Shown here: piece by piece, positions 62,932-64,000 of the stretch | How the letters are laid out: each line of letters opens with the position of its first letter | Position numbering within the stretch: the first letter of the stretch is position 1 | NCBI RefSeq assembly: GCF_000632225.1 | Contig: NZ_JFYV01000014.1 | Coordinates: forward strand, 1-64,000 | Direction of reading: 5' to 3' | DNA length: 64,000 nt | From: Sphingomonas sp. RIT328 | GTDB taxonomy: Bacteria > Pseudomonadota > Alphaproteobacteria > Sphingomonadales > Sphingomonadaceae | The notes under the pieces: generated by a model | What the model was told of the DNA's origin: nothing | The model's input: the letters and a program-made list of their open reading frames with translations, nothing else | The model's database searches: none | Position numbers and translations under genes: made by a program

Positions 62932-64000
62932 CTAGTGGGTCAGCGTGAAGCTGCCATGCACGCCGTCGGCCTGCGCCGAGGGCGCGATCCACACGTCGAA
63001 CAGCCCCGGCTCGACGGTCGGTTGCAGGTCCTGGCCGAGGAAGGTCAGCTGCGCGCGGGTCAGCGTGAAGCGCACCGTCTCGCTGGCACCGGGGGCGAGC
63101 GCGAGCCTGCGGAACGCCTTGAGCTCGCGCACCGGCCGGGTGATGCTGGCGACGCGGTCGCGGATGTAGAGCTGGACCAGCTCCTCGCAGGCGCGGCGGC
63201 CGGTGTTGGTGATCGTCGCCGCCACCTCGATCCGCCCGTCCCATGCCAGCGTCGCGGGTACCACCGGCACCGCATAGCTCACCTTGCCGTAGGTGAGGCC
63301 GTGGCCGAAGGGGTAGAGCGCGGCATTGGGCGACGTCCGCCACTGTGCCTTGTACGGCTCGCGCGGGCCGTCGGGGGCGGGCCGGCCGGTCGCCTTATGC
63401 GCGTAATAATAAGGCTCCTGGCCGCTTTCGTGCGGGAAGCTGAGCGGCAGGCGGCCCGACGGCCCGACCTTGCCGAACAGCACGTCGGCGATCGCATGCC
63501 CGGTCTCCGAACCGAGGAACCAGGTGACGAGGATCGCCGGCGCATCCCGGACCGCGCCCTCCAGCGCGAGGCCGCGGCCGTTCTTGAGCAGCACGACGAT
63601 CGGCTTGCCGGTCGCCGCGACCGCCTCGGCAAGCGCCATCTGCGGTGCGGGCACGGTGATCGACGTGCGCGACTGCGCCTCGCCCGACATCGTCTCGCTC
63701 TCGCCGATCGCGAGCACGACGACATCCGCAGCGCGCGCCGCCGCGACCGCCGCGTCGATGCCGCCGGCGAGCGGCGCCTCGACGCCCGAGCCGAGCGTCA
63801 CGCTGACCGCGCGCGCGCCCGCCGCTTTGACGCCGGTGGCGAGATCGATCGCCTGATTGTTGTCGCCATAGACGACCCACGGCCCGTTGAGATCGTGCTG
63901 GCCGCTCGCGAACGGGCCGATCAGCGCGATCCGCCGCGCCGGATCGAGCGGCAGCAGGTCGCCGTCGTTCTTGAGCAGCACCATCGACTTCTGCGCCGCC
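62932..64000 (-). CDS. GH3 family beta-glycosidase, 3' part (runs off the window)
   Basis: The visible 356 residues are the C-terminal half of a GH3 enzyme: KSMVLLKNDGDLLPLD at the window edge, the alpha/beta-sandwich domain (IALIGPF, VVVLAIGESETMSGEA, PIVVLLKNGR, FGKVGPSGRLPLSFP) and the fibronectin-III-like domain (YPFGHGLTYG, ELVQLYIRD, VRELKAFRRLAL). The TIM barrel with the nucleophile Asp lies upstream, outside the window. GH3 members include beta-glucosidases and beta-xylosidases; with the GH39 neighbour, a xyloside substrate is plausible. The frame has no damage up to base 64000. Confidence 0.9.
   Translation of the reverse strand, partial: AAQKSMVLLKNDGDLLPLDPARRIALIGPFASGQHDLNGPWVVYGDNNQAIDLATGVKAAGARAVSVTLGSGVEAPLAGGIDAAVAAARAADVVVLAIGESETMSGEAQSRTSITVPAPQMALAEAVAATGKPIVVLLKNGRGLALEGAVRDAPAILVTWFLGSETGHAIADVLFGKVGPSGRLPLSFPHESGQEPYYYAHKATGRPAPDGPREPYKAQWRTSPNAALYPFGHGLTYGKVSYAVPVVPATLAWDGRIEVAATITNTGRRACEELVQLYIRDRVASITRPVRELKAFRRLALAPGASETVRFTLTRAQLTFLGQDLQPTVEPGLFDVWIAPSAQADGVHGSFTLTH

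Overview
The window reads as the chromosome of a GC-rich alphaproteobacterium, most likely a Sphingomonas-type member of the Sphingomonadaceae. The grounds are the many TonB-dependent receptors (five complete and one broken), each paired with periplasmic hydrolases, plus very high third-position GC, a FecI/FecR signalling pair and Tat- or Sec-exported glycosidases and peptidases. No rRNA, tRNA or CRISPR array was seen. The name is an inference from gene content, not from a marker gene.

Layout. 1-3.6 kb: a complete IS3-family element has destroyed a TonB-dependent receptor gene. The receptor's 3' end is still followed by an extradiol dioxygenase and a 4,5-dihydroxyphthalate-decarboxylase-like gene, a small aromatic-catabolism operon. 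3.7-8.2 kb: a repeat-bearing lipoprotein, a 58-residue small protein and a large soluble hybrid histidine kinase with a ParD-like ribbon-helix-helix domain at its N-terminus. 8.7-16.7 kb: a LacI-controlled locus. A cytochrome P450 with an unusual I-helix, a multipass membrane protein and a TonB receptor lie on one side of the LacI gene, and two exported alpha/beta hydrolases on the other. One near-perfect LacI-type operator and one weaker copy flank the regulator gene. 17-22.2 kb: a sulfatase and its formylglycine-generating enzyme, divergent from another TonB receptor. 22.5-25 kb: a CPA1 antiporter overlapping an OmpA-like lipoprotein.

25-30.4 kb is a scarred stretch: an MsrA lacking its catalytic Cys end, an outer-membrane efflux factor missing its N-terminal part but still joined to its two-component system, a fragment of an unknown gene, a MobA/MobL-like relaxase and a frameshifted DUF1622 gene. 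It looks like the trace of an integrated or lost mobile segment. 30.5-31.9 kb: an L,D-transpeptidase.

32.5-41.8 kb is a fucoside-utilisation locus: ECF sigma factor, FecR anti-sigma factor, STN-domain TonB receptor, GH95 and GH29 fucosidases, all on one strand. 42-43.1 kb: a Na+/Ca2+ exchanger-type protein. 43.2-61 kb: a peptide- and amide-degrading island with two DUF885 proteins, a gamma-glutamyltransferase broken by one in-frame stop, an acetamidase/formamidase, M20, M28 and M1 peptidases, and a TonB receptor followed by an aspartyl beta-hydroxylase. 61-64 kb: a GH39-like glycosidase and the 3' part of a GH3 glycosidase that runs off the window.

The recurring design is capture by an outer-membrane TonB receptor followed by cleavage by exported hydrolases, with a separate regulator for several loci (LacI, FecI/FecR, two-component system). 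At least six genes are visibly broken, so part of the window is decaying.
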